A stretch of DNA of 64,000 bases from an uncultured Oscillibacter sp. (GCA_910577405.1 CAJTMG010000004.1:62563-126562); one strand, 5' to 3'; shown: positions 17,428 through 27,307, counted from the stretch's first letter. Notes: generated by a model not told the origin, from the sequence alone. Numbers and translations: made by a program.

Positions 17428-19707
17428 TTAGTTTCTCCCGCCGACTTCAATGGCCCGCACCACGCCGTCTTCACTGACAAACATCTGACAGGTCTTGGAA
17501 TACGCATGAGCCTGGTCCAGGGTAATCCAGCCGATGATGTCGCGGTTATAGCACATGACGTTGGCGGCTATGGTGTAAGTGCGTCCGCCGACTGTCACAG
17601 CGCCTCTTCCGCTCCAGGCCGTATTGGGCACGTCGGAGAGCTTCTCAAGGTCCTTTATGACGCACAGGCCACGTCCGGCCACCGGGAAGCCGCTGCCGTC
17701 GTCGGAGGGCGCGAGCATGGCGTAGGACGCGCCGGGTGCGTAGGATGCCGGCAGACGGAACGCCTGAGTGCGGCCCTGGGGATTGTACAGCTCCATCATA
17801 TAGGTAATATTGTCGCCATCTCCCTGCATGGTGACGGAGGTCCGGCCATAGAAGACATTGGACCTGCTGTCGCCGCCCAGGACAATGATATCAATCTGAT
17901 TGGCCCAGTTGGTATGAGCGTAGCTGATCTCGCTGTTGGAGATGGGACCGGCTCCCAGGTCGTCAAAGGAAATGAGCTGGAGCCCGTCGCTGCCCAGGCG
18001 GTAGAGCTTGACGCCGCTGGCAAGATTGGTATTGCCCAGCCGCCGGGCCTGTACGTCCAGGGACCCGGAGACGCCGCCGCCCAGCCGTACCAGCCCGATA
18101 TTCCCCCGATAGCTGGAACTGACCCGAACAAGCTGGTTCTTGAGCTGCATAAGGTCAGCGCTGCCAAGGTCCGTCCGGCCCTCGATGGTGATGCCGCAGA
18201 GCAATTCGACCTTTGCGCTGCTGGCGGATGCTTCCTTTACCACGCCGATGGGATTGGGCGCAGCGCCGGCGGTGCCATCCTTGACCGCGCCCGCTACCTG
18301 ATTGTCTTCCGTCAAGAGAAGCGTGATCATGTCGCCGGGCTTGAAGCGGGAAAGAGTCTCCTGGGCGGTGGTCAGCACGGGGAACTTATGGCCCATCAGA
18401 ACAATTTCCTTCGGCTCGTCGGGACTGGGCGTGCAGCTCTCGTAGTAGCCGGAAAGCCGGTTGTCGCAGACCCGGATGGTATTGGTGGCATGGGAGTAGG
18501 TAGCCACATCGTAGGGCCGCAGTTCGCTGGGCTTTGCAAGGGAGCCGTTCTTGTAAATCTGATAGCCGCCCTGATTGCCCACCAGCGCGCTGAAGCCCTT
18601 GTCGGAACCCTTCTCGTAGACAATCACGGCCTCGGACGCAGTATTGCCGCCGCCGACGAAAATATATTCCACATTGCCTGCCGTACCCAGGTAGAGGGTC
18701 AGAGACGCGCCGGGATTCAGCCAGGTGCAGACCTCGCTCCAGTCCTTTTCCTTGCCCTCGTAGTACGCCTTTGTATCCTCCGCAACGGGGTACTTCACAC
18801 CGGATATATCCGTAATCAGACGCGTTGTGGCGCTGGAGATGGTGATCACCCGGCTGACACCCTTTTCGTCCGGCAGGAACGTCAGGACCTTGTCGTTTTT
18901 CATCACCAGCGTGCCCTTATAACCGTTGAAAACGCCGCTGGATACTTTGTCGTTGGCAAGCTGAAACACCCGTCCGTCAGCAAGCTGTAGGGCTGTATCC
19001 TTGCCGTCAGGCCCTGTGGCGCTGGAGGACACCAATACCACGCCCTCTTCCAGCTTCAGCCCCAGGGACGACAGGAAGCTGCCTCCAGAACTGCCGCCGG
19101 AACCATTCTCGTCCGAAACAAAGGTATCCGCCCGCAGGAGATTCAGGAAGAGGGTGGCGGCGGTCCTGCGAGTCAGGGGGCCGTCCACGGGATCGATGCC
19201 CTCCAGAAGTCCCGCACGGGCCGCGGCGCCAAGATAGCTGTCCGGCCACACGCCGCCCACGTTCCCGTCCTTGTAGCCCAGCACCCGCAGGAGTATGGTA
19301 CACGCCTGCCCAAGCGTCACAATGCGGTCCGGGTAGAACTTGCCGTCCGGGTAGCCGGAAATAATGTTCAGACCCTTTGCTGACATATTGATGTAAGCCG
19401 CCGCCCAATAGGATGGCTTTACGTCCGGGAACACCGTCACCGTGCGGTAAAGCCCCAACTGACTTTCCGCATTCAGCACGCCGATGGCCATTTTGCAGAA
19501 CTGCGCCCGGGTCAGCTCTCCATTGGGCCGGAAGGTGCCGTTTGCATACCCGTCCATCACGCCCATCAGCCGCAGGGATTCCACTGTCATGGCTTCCGTG
19601 CCGCTTCCTGAAATGTCCGAAAACCGCGTCACTGGCTCCGCCGCCGTTACTGGCAGGGCCAGCATCAGCGCCGCCGCAAGCAACAGCGCGAATAGTCTCT
19701 TTATCAT
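17428..19707 (-). CDS. Secreted protein with three N-terminal SLH domains
   Basis: 759 residues. A signal peptide (MIKRLFALLLAAALMLALPVTAAEP) is followed by three SLH modules over about residues 28-200 (e.g. 'MGVMDGYANGTFRPNGELTRAQFCKMA', 'ISGYPDGKFYPDRIVTLGQA'). These bind secondary cell-wall polymer and anchor proteins to the surface. The remaining 550 residues are beta-rich, Gly/Ser-rich and not recognisable. AGGAGG precedes the ATG at 19707; an in-frame upstream start would place residues ahead of the signal peptide. Probable S-layer or surface protein. Confidence 0.85.
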   Translation of the reverse strand: MIKRLFALLLAAALMLALPVTAAEPVTRFSDISGSGTEAMTVESLRLMGVMDGYANGTFRPNGELTRAQFCKMAIGVLNAESQLGLYRTVTVFPDVKPSYWAAAYINMSAKGLNIISGYPDGKFYPDRIVTLGQACTILLRVLGYKDGNVGGVWPDSYLGAAARAGLLEGIDPVDGPLTRRTAATLFLNLLRADTFVSDENGSGGSSGGSFLSSLGLKLEEGVVLVSSSATGPDGKDTALQLADGRVFQLANDKVSSGVFNGYKGTLVMKNDKVLTFLPDEKGVSRVITISSATTRLITDISGVKYPVAEDTKAYYEGKEKDWSEVCTWLNPGASLTLYLGTAGNVEYIFVGGGNTASEAVIVYEKGSDKGFSALVGNQGGYQIYKNGSLAKPSELRPYDVATYSHATNTIRVCDNRLSGYYESCTPSPDEPKEIVLMGHKFPVLTTAQETLSRFKPGDMITLLLTEDNQVAGAVKDGTAGAAPNPIGVVKEASASSAKVELLCGITIEGRTDLGSADLMQLKNQLVRVSSSYRGNIGLVRLGGGVSGSLDVQARRLGNTNLASGVKLYRLGSDGLQLISFDDLGAGPISNSEISYAHTNWANQIDIIVLGGDSRSNVFYGRTSVTMQGDGDNITYMMELYNPQGRTQAFRLPASYAPGASYAMLAPSDDGSGFPVAGRGLCVIKDLEKLSDVPNTAWSGRGAVTVGGRTYTIAANVMCYNRDIIGWITLDQAHAYSKTCQMFVSEDGVVRAIEVGGRN

Positions 19708-19784
19708 ACGCTTCCTCCTATTGTATATGCTTGCCATCACTCCAAAGAAAAGCAAAAACTTTTAACAACGTTCCGCGAAGCTTT

Positions 19785-21044
19785 TCATTCAGCCCGCAAT
19801 GCTTCCACAGGCTGGAGGTTCGACGCCTTGACCGCAGGGTAACAGCCGAAGATAATCCCCAGCATCACCGAAAGCCCGAACGCCCCCGCTGTCACCGTCA
19901 CCGAAGGATAGATGGTCATTTTGAAAAGCAGTCCTCCCAGCAGCAGACAGCCGCCGGTACCCAGCAGAATCCCGATCACGCCGCCGATTCCGCAGAGCAT
20001 GGCCGCTTCTATCAGGAATTGGGTAACGATGCTGCTCCGCTGTGCGCCGATGGCCCGACGGATGCCGATTTCCCGGGTACGCTCCGTCACCGTCACCAGC
20101 ATGATGTTCATGATTCCGATGCCGCCCACCATCAGAGAAATGGCCGCAACGCCCGCCAGAACGCCGCCGATCATACCCAAGGTTTCGTTCATGTAGTCCA
20201 TACCCTGATTTGCCGCCTGGACCCAGAACTGATTCGTATTCTGATCAACCAGGCCCTTGAGGAAGCCGTTCAGACGGGAAATGACCTCCTCCATATCCTC
20301 CGTCCTCTTGGTCACAACGGTAAAACTGGTTCCCTGGTCGCCGCCCAGAACCCGCTTCACGGTATAGGGCGTCAGAACGAAATTGTCAATACTGCTGGAA
20401 CTCCCCTCGCTGAGCCGGGACGCGTACACGCCCACGACCTCGAATTTCAGGCCGTTGAGCTTGACGGTCTTCCCCACCGGATTGGCGGAACCAAAAAAGG
20501 TCTTCGCCGCCTGACTGCCCAGAACCACTACCTGATTATAATTCTTCACATCCAGCGCCGCCAGGTCCCGGCCTTTGGCGAGAATCAAGTTGTTGCAGAT
20601 GCTGTACTGGTCGCTGCCGTAATAGAAATCCGGCGGGCCGCTGATGAGGTTCCAATTGTCATCATATTCCCGTTCCATATTTTCGCTGTTTTTGGTTCCG
20701 TAGATCATCGTCGCGTTGAACCGGCTTTCCGGCGTCACGCCTGCCACCAGATCTTTCATGCCATTGCAATAGTTGTAGATATCGGGGAAATAGTCCTTGC
20801 CCATGCTGATCTCGTTGCCGTTCTCGTCCACGCTCCATACAAAGCTGTAGACCTCGACGGTGATGCGGTTAGTTCCCATCGCCTCAAACTGCTCCATCAT
20901 CTTGTCCGCGTAACCGGAGATGGCGGAGACGATGGTCATCACGGACGCGATGCCGATAATAATGCCCAGCATGGTCAGGACCGCCCGGCCCTTCTTGCCC
21001 CAGATGGACTTCCAAGCCATTTTGAATGCCTGCCGGATATTCAA
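19785..21044 (-). CDS. MacB-like ABC transporter permease
   Basis: 419 residues. N-terminal membrane span (KKGRAVLTMLGIIIGIASVMTIV), a large external domain (about 60-280), and three C-terminal spans with the FtsX-type motif 'VTERTREIGIRRAIGAQRSSI'. These permeases work with a MacA-like adaptor and an ATPase as mechanotransmitters exporting peptides or drugs. The start is a TTG at 21044 inside the stop of the ATPase gene (TTGA overlap), 9 bases after AGGAGGT, indicating tight coupling. Confidence 0.9.
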   Translation of the reverse strand: MNIRQAFKMAWKSIWGKKGRAVLTMLGIIIGIASVMTIVSAISGYADKMMEQFEAMGTNRITVEVYSFVWSVDENGNEISMGKDYFPDIYNYCNGMKDLVAGVTPESRFNATMIYGTKNSENMEREYDDNWNLISGPPDFYYGSDQYSICNNLILAKGRDLAALDVKNYNQVVVLGSQAAKTFFGSANPVGKTVKLNGLKFEVVGVYASRLSEGSSSSIDNFVLTPYTVKRVLGGDQGTSFTVVTKRTEDMEEVISRLNGFLKGLVDQNTNQFWVQAANQGMDYMNETLGMIGGVLAGVAAISLMVGGIGIMNIMLVTVTERTREIGIRRAIGAQRSSIVTQFLIEAAMLCGIGGVIGILLGTGGCLLLGGLLFKMTIYPSVTVTAGAFGLSVMLGIIFGCYPAVKASNLQPVEALRAE

Positions 21045-21742
21045 TACCAGTCCACCTCCTGCACTTTGTCCTCTACGATCCTGCCGTCGGTCAGCCTTAC
21101 GCAGCGACGTGCCGTGGCCGCAATCCCGTTGTCGTGGGTAATCAGAATGACGGTGGTTCCCTCCCGGTTGAGCTGCTGCAAGAATTCCAGCACTTCGTGC
21201 CCGGTCCGGGAATCCAGCGCGCCGGTAGGTTCATCGGCCATAATAATCGGCGGTTTTGTGGCGATGGCCCGGGCGATGGCGACGCGCTGCTGCTGGCCGC
21301 CGGACATTTCCGTGGGCTTATGCTTGATTCTCGCCGAAAGCCCTACCCGGTCCAGGGCTTCCAGGGCCATGTCACGGCGGTCGTCGAAATTCACGCCCTG
21401 GTAAATCAGCGGAAGCTCTACATTCTCCAGCACCGTCAGGGTCTGAATCAGATTGTACTGCTGGAAGATAAAGCCGATTTCCCGATTCCGGATGCGGCTG
21501 AGTTCCTTGTCCGAAAGGTCCCGCACATCGGTACCCTCCAGATAGTAGTCCCCGCGGGTAGGGATATCCAGACAGCCCAGGACGTTCATCATGGTGGATT
21601 TGCCCGAGCCGGACTGCCCCACAATGGCCACGAACTCACCCTTATGTATGGTCAGAGATACGCCGTCCAGGGCCCGGACCTCGCTTTCCAGGCCCTCGCT
21701 GTAGATTTTGTAGACGTTCCGCAGTTCAACTAACTTCGCCAT
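21041..21742 (-). CDS. MacB/LolD-type ABC transporter ATPase
   Basis: 233 residues. Walker A GQSGSGKST, LSGGQ-type signature 'MSGGQQQRVAIARA', Walker B 'IIMADEPTGALD' and H-loop 'ILITHD' are all present, typical of the LolD/MacB-class ATPases. The ATG at 21742 starts 4 bases after the stop of the adaptor gene; its ribosome site (TTAAGG) overlaps that stop. It is the middle gene of the adaptor-ATPase-permease operon. Confidence 0.93.
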   Translation of the reverse strand: MAKLVELRNVYKIYSEGLESEVRALDGVSLTIHKGEFVAIVGQSGSGKSTMMNVLGCLDIPTRGDYYLEGTDVRDLSDKELSRIRNREIGFIFQQYNLIQTLTVLENVELPLIYQGVNFDDRRDMALEALDRVGLSARIKHKPTEMSGGQQQRVAIARAIATKPPIIMADEPTGALDSRTGHEVLEFLQQLNREGTTVILITHDNGIAATARRCVRLTDGRIVEDKVQEVDWY

Positions 21743-21746
21743 AGCC

Positions 21747-23489
21747 TTAACCCCAGGAATTGGACATCTGCATCTGCGTAAAGACGACCATGCCCTCTTC
21801 CACGCCGGAGCGGATCTCCACATTATAGTTATCAGAAATGCCGATTTCCACTTCTATGGGGTAATAGCCTTCGGGAATCTCCTCGTCGGCAATTACGCCC
21901 TCCACCATGTTCTCCGGCTCCGTGTCGCTTTGGACGTAGACCACTTGCAGACTGTCGCCCTCCTCCGTGGACACCGTGCGCACGCTCTGAAGAGGCAGCA
22001 GCAGGCAGTTGTCATTCTGGCTGGCGGTGATATTATAATCAACGTAGCTGTTCACCTGGAACGTCCCCTCGGTATTGTCCAGGGCAATGGTCATAGGATA
22101 GGTTGCCACGCCGTTGTTCACCGTGCTGGACAGGCTGACAGTATCCACCGTACCCATGCCCATGGCTTCATCCCACTGATTCAGGTCCACCGGCATTCCG
22201 GCCTTCACATAGCTCACGTTCCGCTCGTCCACTGTAGCGTTGACAATCAGTTGGCTTGTGTCGGCGATGGTGAGGATTGCGGTACTGGCCACCACCTCGT
22301 CGCCGGGCTTGGCGGTCAGGCCGATGACGGTGCCGTCAATCGTCGCCGACGGACTGCACGCGGCCAGATTCTTTTGGGCGGTTTCCAATGTCTCCTGAGT
22401 CTGGGCCAGCGATTCCTGCGCCGAAAGCATTTCCTGCTGGAGTTCGGTGATTTCCGACTCGCTGTCCTCGCCGTCAATACGAACCAGAACTTGTCCCTCA
22501 GTGACCTGCAAGTAATCTACCAAATCGCTGGAAATGACTTTGCCGCTGATTTCCGCTTTCAGATCGCCAGTGCGGTAATACTCCAGCTTCCCCGGCTCAT
22601 AGGGATAGACCGTCTCGCCGTTTGCGGTCACTGTCGCCGACGCCGCCATTTCCGCGCTCAAGGCCCCCTGGTTGTCCACAAGGATATCAGCGGAATAGAG
22701 CTTGGTTCCCTCGGGGGTAATCCGGCTGACCATATGGACGGCCTCCACCGTGCCGGGAATGGAACTCATCAGGGACGGGATAGACACATCTACGGTCTGT
22801 CCCACGTAAAGCGCGCCTTCGTATGCGTAGCTGTAATACTGTGTCAGCCGGAGCCGGGTGTCGTCCGCCAGCACGGCAACCTTGTCCCCAGCGCTGATGG
22901 TATCGCCGGGGTTCAGCGTCACGGCTTCCAGCAGCTTTCCTGAATAGCCCGCCTTCAGATTCAGCCCTTCCAGCTTCTTCCGCAGGTCCGCAATCTGCTT
23001 TTCGTAATTCTGCACGCTCTTCTGGGCGCTCTCCACTTCCTTCCGGGCCTTGTCCACGGCGGTGCGGGCGTCCTCCGAGTCAATCACGAACAGCGGCGTG
23101 CCTGCCGTTACCTGATCGCCTTCACTGACCAGCACCTGCGTGATGGTCCCCGCGATGGGAGCTGAGAAGGACTCGCTGTTTTTGGCCTTCGTTATGCCGC
23201 TGCCCTCCACCGTGGAGGTGATGGAGCCGTAGCCTACCGTGTCAGTGATGGCTTCCGACTGCATTTCGTTTTCGCCGCCCATGAAGTGCTTCACTCCGTA
23301 AGCGCCTCCGCCCAGAAGCGCCAGCAGAATGATCAGTCGGATAATACGCCGTCTGGCTTTCCGGGAAAGCTTCTTCCGCTTCTTCGGCGGTTCTTCCGTT
23401 CCTCCACCGAAAGGCGCCGGTGCAGTCTTCGGCTCTGTATCCGCTTCTGGGACCGTCAAAGTCTTCTCCTGATCCTTTACGTCTGCCAT
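21747..23489 (-). CDS. MacA/HlyD-like efflux adaptor protein
   Basis: 580 residues, longer than the typical MacA (about 370). A cytoplasmic Lys/Arg-rich tail (KKRKKLSRKARRR) precedes one membrane span (LIILLALLGGGAYGV, about 63-78). Two biotinyl-lipoyl-like halves, coiled-coil segments (about 170-200 and 340-385) and a beta-barrel end follow. The second lipoyl/coil block makes it unusually long. AAGGAGAAATC precedes the ATG at 23489. Its partners in the operon are the MacB-like ATPase and permease. Confidence 0.85.
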   Translation of the reverse strand: MADVKDQEKTLTVPEADTEPKTAPAPFGGGTEEPPKKRKKLSRKARRRIIRLIILLALLGGGAYGVKHFMGGENEMQSEAITDTVGYGSITSTVEGSGITKAKNSESFSAPIAGTITQVLVSEGDQVTAGTPLFVIDSEDARTAVDKARKEVESAQKSVQNYEKQIADLRKKLEGLNLKAGYSGKLLEAVTLNPGDTISAGDKVAVLADDTRLRLTQYYSYAYEGALYVGQTVDVSIPSLMSSIPGTVEAVHMVSRITPEGTKLYSADILVDNQGALSAEMAASATVTANGETVYPYEPGKLEYYRTGDLKAEISGKVISSDLVDYLQVTEGQVLVRIDGEDSESEITELQQEMLSAQESLAQTQETLETAQKNLAACSPSATIDGTVIGLTAKPGDEVVASTAILTIADTSQLIVNATVDERNVSYVKAGMPVDLNQWDEAMGMGTVDTVSLSSTVNNGVATYPMTIALDNTEGTFQVNSYVDYNITASQNDNCLLLPLQSVRTVSTEEGDSLQVVYVQSDTEPENMVEGVIADEEIPEGYYPIEVEIGISDNYNVEIRSGVEEGMVVFTQMQMSNSWG

Positions 23490-23521
23490 ATGATTTCTCC
23501 TTCGATCGGCTGGATTTTGCA

Positions 23522-23548
23522 AACTGTACTGCTTATACTAGAACAGTT
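23522..23548. promoter_or_regulatory. Inverted repeat upstream of the efflux operon
   Basis: AACTGT (23522-23527) and ACAGTT (23543-23548) arms 15 bases apart, overlapping a TATAAG -10-like box on the minus strand. The remaining upstream sequence to 23758 is AT-rich and shows no gene. Confidence 0.4.
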
Positions 23549-23758
23549 CATCTCAGAAAACAACAACAAAACGGTAACAATTTGCCAATACCTCTACATT
23601 ATTTTAGACGATACAGACACTGGGAAAGTTTCAGTTTTTTTCTATCCCGGCGGAAAGTCCCGCTGTATCAGAAGGACCAACAATTCTTTCCTGTCCGAAA
23701 GCAAAAACTTTGTTGATTCCGACAAAAATCTTCAAGCGCATTTTAGCCATCCAGTCCC

Positions 23759-23791
23759 AAAAAAGGACCGCCCCGTTTACTGGAGCGGCCC
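23759..23791 (-). terminator. Terminator of the TRAP permease gene
   Basis: On the minus strand a 10-bp GC-rich stem (GGGCCGCTCC / GGGGCGGTCC) is followed by TTTTTT. Confidence 0.8.
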
Positions 23792-23800
23792 GTCTCAAAA

Positions 23801-25828
23801 TCAGGCGCGTTTGGATTTGCTGTACTGGAGGAGCACAACGCCCAGAACCAGAACCAGTCCCACCACATCGCTGGCAGGGTCTGGGAACATCATGGCCAGG
23901 CCGCCTACCACCAGCGCCAGCCGCATAATGGCCGGAACAGGCCGGAAGAGGGTGCCGTTGAGCGCGACGGCGATGCCGAACAGTCCTGCCAGAGAAGTCA
24001 CGACAATCTGCGCCACCTGGAGGACCGAGGTTTCTACCAACAGCATGGCCGGGTTGAAGGCAAAGATATAGGGCACGATAAATGCCGCAATGGCCAGCTT
24101 TGTCGCGTTGACGCCGGTCTTCATGGGGTTGGACTTTGCGATAGCGCTGCCTGCGTACGCCGCCAATGCCACCGGAGGCGTGATATCCGCAACAATGCCA
24201 AAATAGAATACAAAGAAGTGTGCCGGAACCTTGCCGATGCCAAGCTGAATCAGAATCGGCGCGCAGGTAGAAGCCATAATGCAGTAATTGGCCGTTGTCG
24301 GCACGCCCATACCCAGAACGATGCAGCAAATCATTGTCAGGAAGAGGGCGATAAACAGGGACAGCGCCGGAATGGGAATCAAACTGCTGATATTCACCAC
24401 CGCGCTCACCAGCTTGGAAGCAAGACCCGTAACGGTGATGCAGCCCGCTACCATACCCGCCATAGCGCAGGCCACGGCTACGGTAATGCAGCCCCGCCCG
24501 CCGGCTTCCAGGGAATTCAGGATCATGGAGCCCACGTTCTTCACGCCCTGCCTGGCCGCGTTTTTCCCGTGGAGCAGATGGCAGTCCCAGAAAATCCCGG
24601 GCAGGCTCACCAAAACCGCCAGCACAATCGCAATGGACGCCGAGAACTGGAGGGTCCGGGTATTGGTGGACACCAGCCAGACCAGCGCCACCAGCGGCAA
24701 AAGCAGATAGATGCTCCGGGCCAGAATCCGGAACTTCGGCAGCTGCTCACGGGGAATCCCCTGCAGGCCCAAACGCTTGGCCTCCAGATGCACCGACAGG
24801 AAAATGCCCGTAAAGTACAGCAGCGCGGGCAGAATCGCTTTCATCGCCACCGTCGCATAGGACACATCCATATACTGCGCCATCAGGAACGCGGCCGCGC
24901 CCATAATCGGCGGCATAATCTGACCTCCCGTAGACGCTGCGGCTTCCACGGCGGCGGCAAACTCACCCTGATAGCCTGTCTTCTTCATCATCGGGATGGT
25001 CACGGAGCCTGTGGTCACGGTATTGCCTACAGAAGAGCCGGAGACCATACCGCAGAGGGCAGAGGAAATCACGGCCACTTTAGCCGGCCCGCCGGAGGAA
25101 CTGCCCGCGACGGAGTTCGCCAGATCAATAAAGAAACTGGAAATACCGGTACGCTCCAGAAACGCGCCGAAAATGATAAAGACCGCAATGAATTTCGCGC
25201 AGACCTGCACCGGAGTCGACATCACGCCGGAGGTGCCGTAGAACAGCGTATAGACCACCCGGGCCAGATTCTGTCCGCTGGCGAAGGTGTAGACCAGCAG
25301 CACGCCCACAACGCAGAGAATCGGCAGGCCCACGCAGCGCCGGCACAGCTCCGCAAGACACAGCACGCCTACAATACCGATCAGCAGATAGAACCAGGCT
25401 CCGTCCACCGCGCTGTCGCTGGATGGGTTGATCTTTGACGCGCTGGTTATCACCTGTACCAAAGACGAAAATTTCACACAGTAATAAAAGAACGACCCCG
25501 CCCCCAGACACATCAGAACCACGTCGTACCAGGGCATGGAGTTGGGTCTCACATGGTCCTTTCGAGCGGGATAGGTCAGGTAGCCCATAATATTGATCAG
25601 GCCCAGGAACGCTGTCAGCCGGACGGGCAGATCCCAGGTGCAGCGCAGCGTGGACCAGATGCAGTACAGGGAAAAGAGGGCCATGACCACCCGGACGACC
25701 TGTTTTGGCTTTCCCTCCCAGATGCGGGTAGCCGATTCCCGGTCGTACTTCCGCATGACTTCATTCATTTCCTCCGCTGTGCCGACATCCACCTCGTCAG
25801 CCAGCCTCTTTTTCTTCTCTTCACTCAT
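23801..25828 (-). CDS. TRAP transporter permease, fused 4TM/12TM type
   Basis: 675 residues. In this class of TRAP transporter the small (DctQ) and large (DctM) membrane subunits are one protein driven by an ion gradient. A hydrophilic N-terminus of about 50 residues is followed by roughly 16 hydrophobic segments and the DctM-like motifs 'SGSSVGNTVTTGSVTIPMMKKTGY' and 'GGQIMPPIMGAAAFLMA'. AAAAGGAGG precedes the ATG at 25828. It lies downstream of the TAXI-type binding protein, the usual partner; a 24-bp intergenic hairpin separates the two. Substrate unknown. Confidence 0.92.
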   Translation of the reverse strand: MSEEKKKRLADEVDVGTAEEMNEVMRKYDRESATRIWEGKPKQVVRVVMALFSLYCIWSTLRCTWDLPVRLTAFLGLINIMGYLTYPARKDHVRPNSMPWYDVVLMCLGAGSFFYYCVKFSSLVQVITSASKINPSSDSAVDGAWFYLLIGIVGVLCLAELCRRCVGLPILCVVGVLLVYTFASGQNLARVVYTLFYGTSGVMSTPVQVCAKFIAVFIIFGAFLERTGISSFFIDLANSVAGSSSGGPAKVAVISSALCGMVSGSSVGNTVTTGSVTIPMMKKTGYQGEFAAAVEAAASTGGQIMPPIMGAAAFLMAQYMDVSYATVAMKAILPALLYFTGIFLSVHLEAKRLGLQGIPREQLPKFRILARSIYLLLPLVALVWLVSTNTRTLQFSASIAIVLAVLVSLPGIFWDCHLLHGKNAARQGVKNVGSMILNSLEAGGRGCITVAVACAMAGMVAGCITVTGLASKLVSAVVNISSLIPIPALSLFIALFLTMICCIVLGMGVPTTANYCIMASTCAPILIQLGIGKVPAHFFVFYFGIVADITPPVALAAYAGSAIAKSNPMKTGVNATKLAIAAFIVPYIFAFNPAMLLVETSVLQVAQIVVTSLAGLFGIAVALNGTLFRPVPAIMRLALVVGGLAMMFPDPASDVVGLVLVLGVVLLQYSKSKRA

Positions 25829-25878
25829 TGGCGGCGCCTCCTTTTCTATAAAATCCTTCAAATTCTACAAAAACCGTA

Positions 25879-25936
25879 CCCTTGCCGTATTGAAGGGGCG
25901 GCCTTTTCCATCGCCGCCCTTTCAACACGGCAAGGG
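25879..25936 (-). other. Large intergenic hairpin between TRAP genes
   Basis: Two 24-base arms (25879-25902 and 25913-25936), 22 of 24 complementary, separated by a 10-base loop. On the minus-strand RNA one of the two differences is a G-U pair. After the stem the RNA reads TACGGTTTTTG, so it may partly terminate transcription after the binding-protein gene or protect its 3' end. Confidence 0.8.
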
Positions 25937-25984
25937 CCGCCTGCGCGACCCTCACCGGTAACTTCTATTGGGAAATCCTCCCGC

Positions 25985-27028
25985 TTAGTACGTCCCGGCA
26001 GGGATGGTGTAAGCGCTGTAGTAGGGAGAGGACTCCAGCAGTGCGTTTGTATGCTCATCGTCCAGGCTCACCAGATACACAGGGCCGCTGGTGGCCAGGT
26101 CGACAATGGCAGTGGTGGGCGCGCCAGCCACGATGAAAGCCGCGTCGATCTTCTTGTCCTTCAGGCTCTCCGCGCTGTCGCCGAAGTCCTGGTACACGGG
26201 GCTGATGCCGCTTTCAACATCGATGTCGTAAGCGCCCAGAACGTCAACGGCATTGAAGAACACGCCCGAACCCCGGTCGCCGACGGAAACCGTCTTGCCC
26301 GCAAGGTCCGCAACGGACTTGATATCAGGATTGGTGGTAACAAGCTGAACCTGCTCCATATACAGAGCGGCCACTACAGAGAAGCCTTCAACAGGGGCGT
26401 CAAAGAGCCGCTCACCGTTGTAGGCATAGCTCATTACGTCGGACTGCACAAAGCCAAACTGGGTATCGCCCGCGGTCAGGTCCTCGATGTTGGCCTTGGA
26501 ACCGCCGGAGGTAACGGCAGTCACAGACAGGTCCGAGTTATTGGTGACATAGCTGCTCAGCACGCCGCCGAAGGCATAGTACGTGCCGGACTCGCCGCCG
26601 GTGCCGAAGGTCAGGGCCTTGGACTCGCCGGAGCCAGCGCCTTCCTTCACGGCCGCAACCTCAATCCCCTTTTCGGAGAAATACTTTGCCGCGCCGGGGT
26701 GATAGGGCACGGAGGTCATGGACGCCGCAAAATTCAGGTCCAGTTCGCCGCCCTTCGCGTGCTGTTCTGTGATGGTGTCGGTGTTCTCAAAGATGGTGCT
26801 GACAAAGGTGTACACATCATCCTCGGGCACGTCGTCCCGGGCAATGACCACAGCGCCTACGGCCACGGTATCGGTGTCCACGGCTTCTGCACCGCTGGAA
26901 TCGCCGGTTTCGGTGGGAGCAGAGCTGTCATCGCCGGTTTCGGTGGGAGCAGAGCTGTCATCGCCGCCGCAAGCAGTCAGGGTGGCCATAAGTGCCAGAG
27001 CCATCAGGAGAGACAAGAGCTTCTTCAT
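25985..27028 (-). CDS. TAXI-family TRAP transporter binding lipoprotein
   Basis: 347 residues. A lipoprotein signal (MKKLLSLLMALALMATLTACGG) with Cys in a lipobox precedes a linker containing an exact duplication DDSSAPTETG (30-bp repeat at 26901-26930 and 26931-26960). The mature domain has the TAXI start 'LTFGTGGESGTYYAFGGVL' and 'VQSDVMSYAYNGERLF'. Such proteins capture substrate (often glutamate or other carboxylates) for the TRAP permease encoded downstream. The ATG at 27028 follows GTGAGGATTTACAG. Confidence 0.92.
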   Translation of the reverse strand: MKKLLSLLMALALMATLTACGGDDSSAPTETGDDSSAPTETGDSSGAEAVDTDTVAVGAVVIARDDVPEDDVYTFVSTIFENTDTITEQHAKGGELDLNFAASMTSVPYHPGAAKYFSEKGIEVAAVKEGAGSGESKALTFGTGGESGTYYAFGGVLSSYVTNNSDLSVTAVTSGGSKANIEDLTAGDTQFGFVQSDVMSYAYNGERLFDAPVEGFSVVAALYMEQVQLVTTNPDIKSVADLAGKTVSVGDRGSGVFFNAVDVLGAYDIDVESGISPVYQDFGDSAESLKDKKIDAAFIVAGAPTTAIVDLATSGPVYLVSLDDEHTNALLESSPYYSAYTIPAGTY

Positions 27029-27075
27029 CTGTAAATCCTCACTTCCTACAAATTTTCGCAAAATTCCAATGGAAA

Positions 27076-27106
27076 ATGCCCGAGGGGACCTCCCTCTTTT
27101 GGGCAT
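27076..27106 (-). other. 5' leader hairpin of the TAXI-TRAP operon
   Basis: Nested stems ATGCCC/GGGCAT and GAGGG/CCCTC begin about 7 bases after the -10 box on the minus strand. Confidence 0.6.
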
Positions 27107-27112
27107 ACGCAT

Positions 27113-27141
27113 ATGATAACGCGATTTCCTTCATTTTTCAA
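27113..27141 (-). promoter_or_regulatory. Promoter of the TAXI-TRAP operon
   Basis: On the minus strand TTGAAA, 17 bases, TATCAT. Confidence 0.75.
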
Positions 27142-27251
27142 GAGCATTTTTGTACTCTTAACGATTTTTTTGCAAGATGCCGCCCTTTAACTTGCAAATC
27201 CTGTCTTTTTTGTGAATTATTTCCCATTCAGCCGCCGAAAAAGGGGCCGTA

Positions 27252-27282
27252 TAAAAAAACACCACCGCAAGCGCGGCAGTGT
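27252..27282 (-). terminator. Terminator of the CBS-pair gene
   Basis: On the minus strand a 10-bp stem with a GCTT loop is followed by TTTTTTT. Confidence 0.85.
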
Positions 27283-27307
27283 TTCGGCGTACGGGAGGCG
27301 TTTCTGC

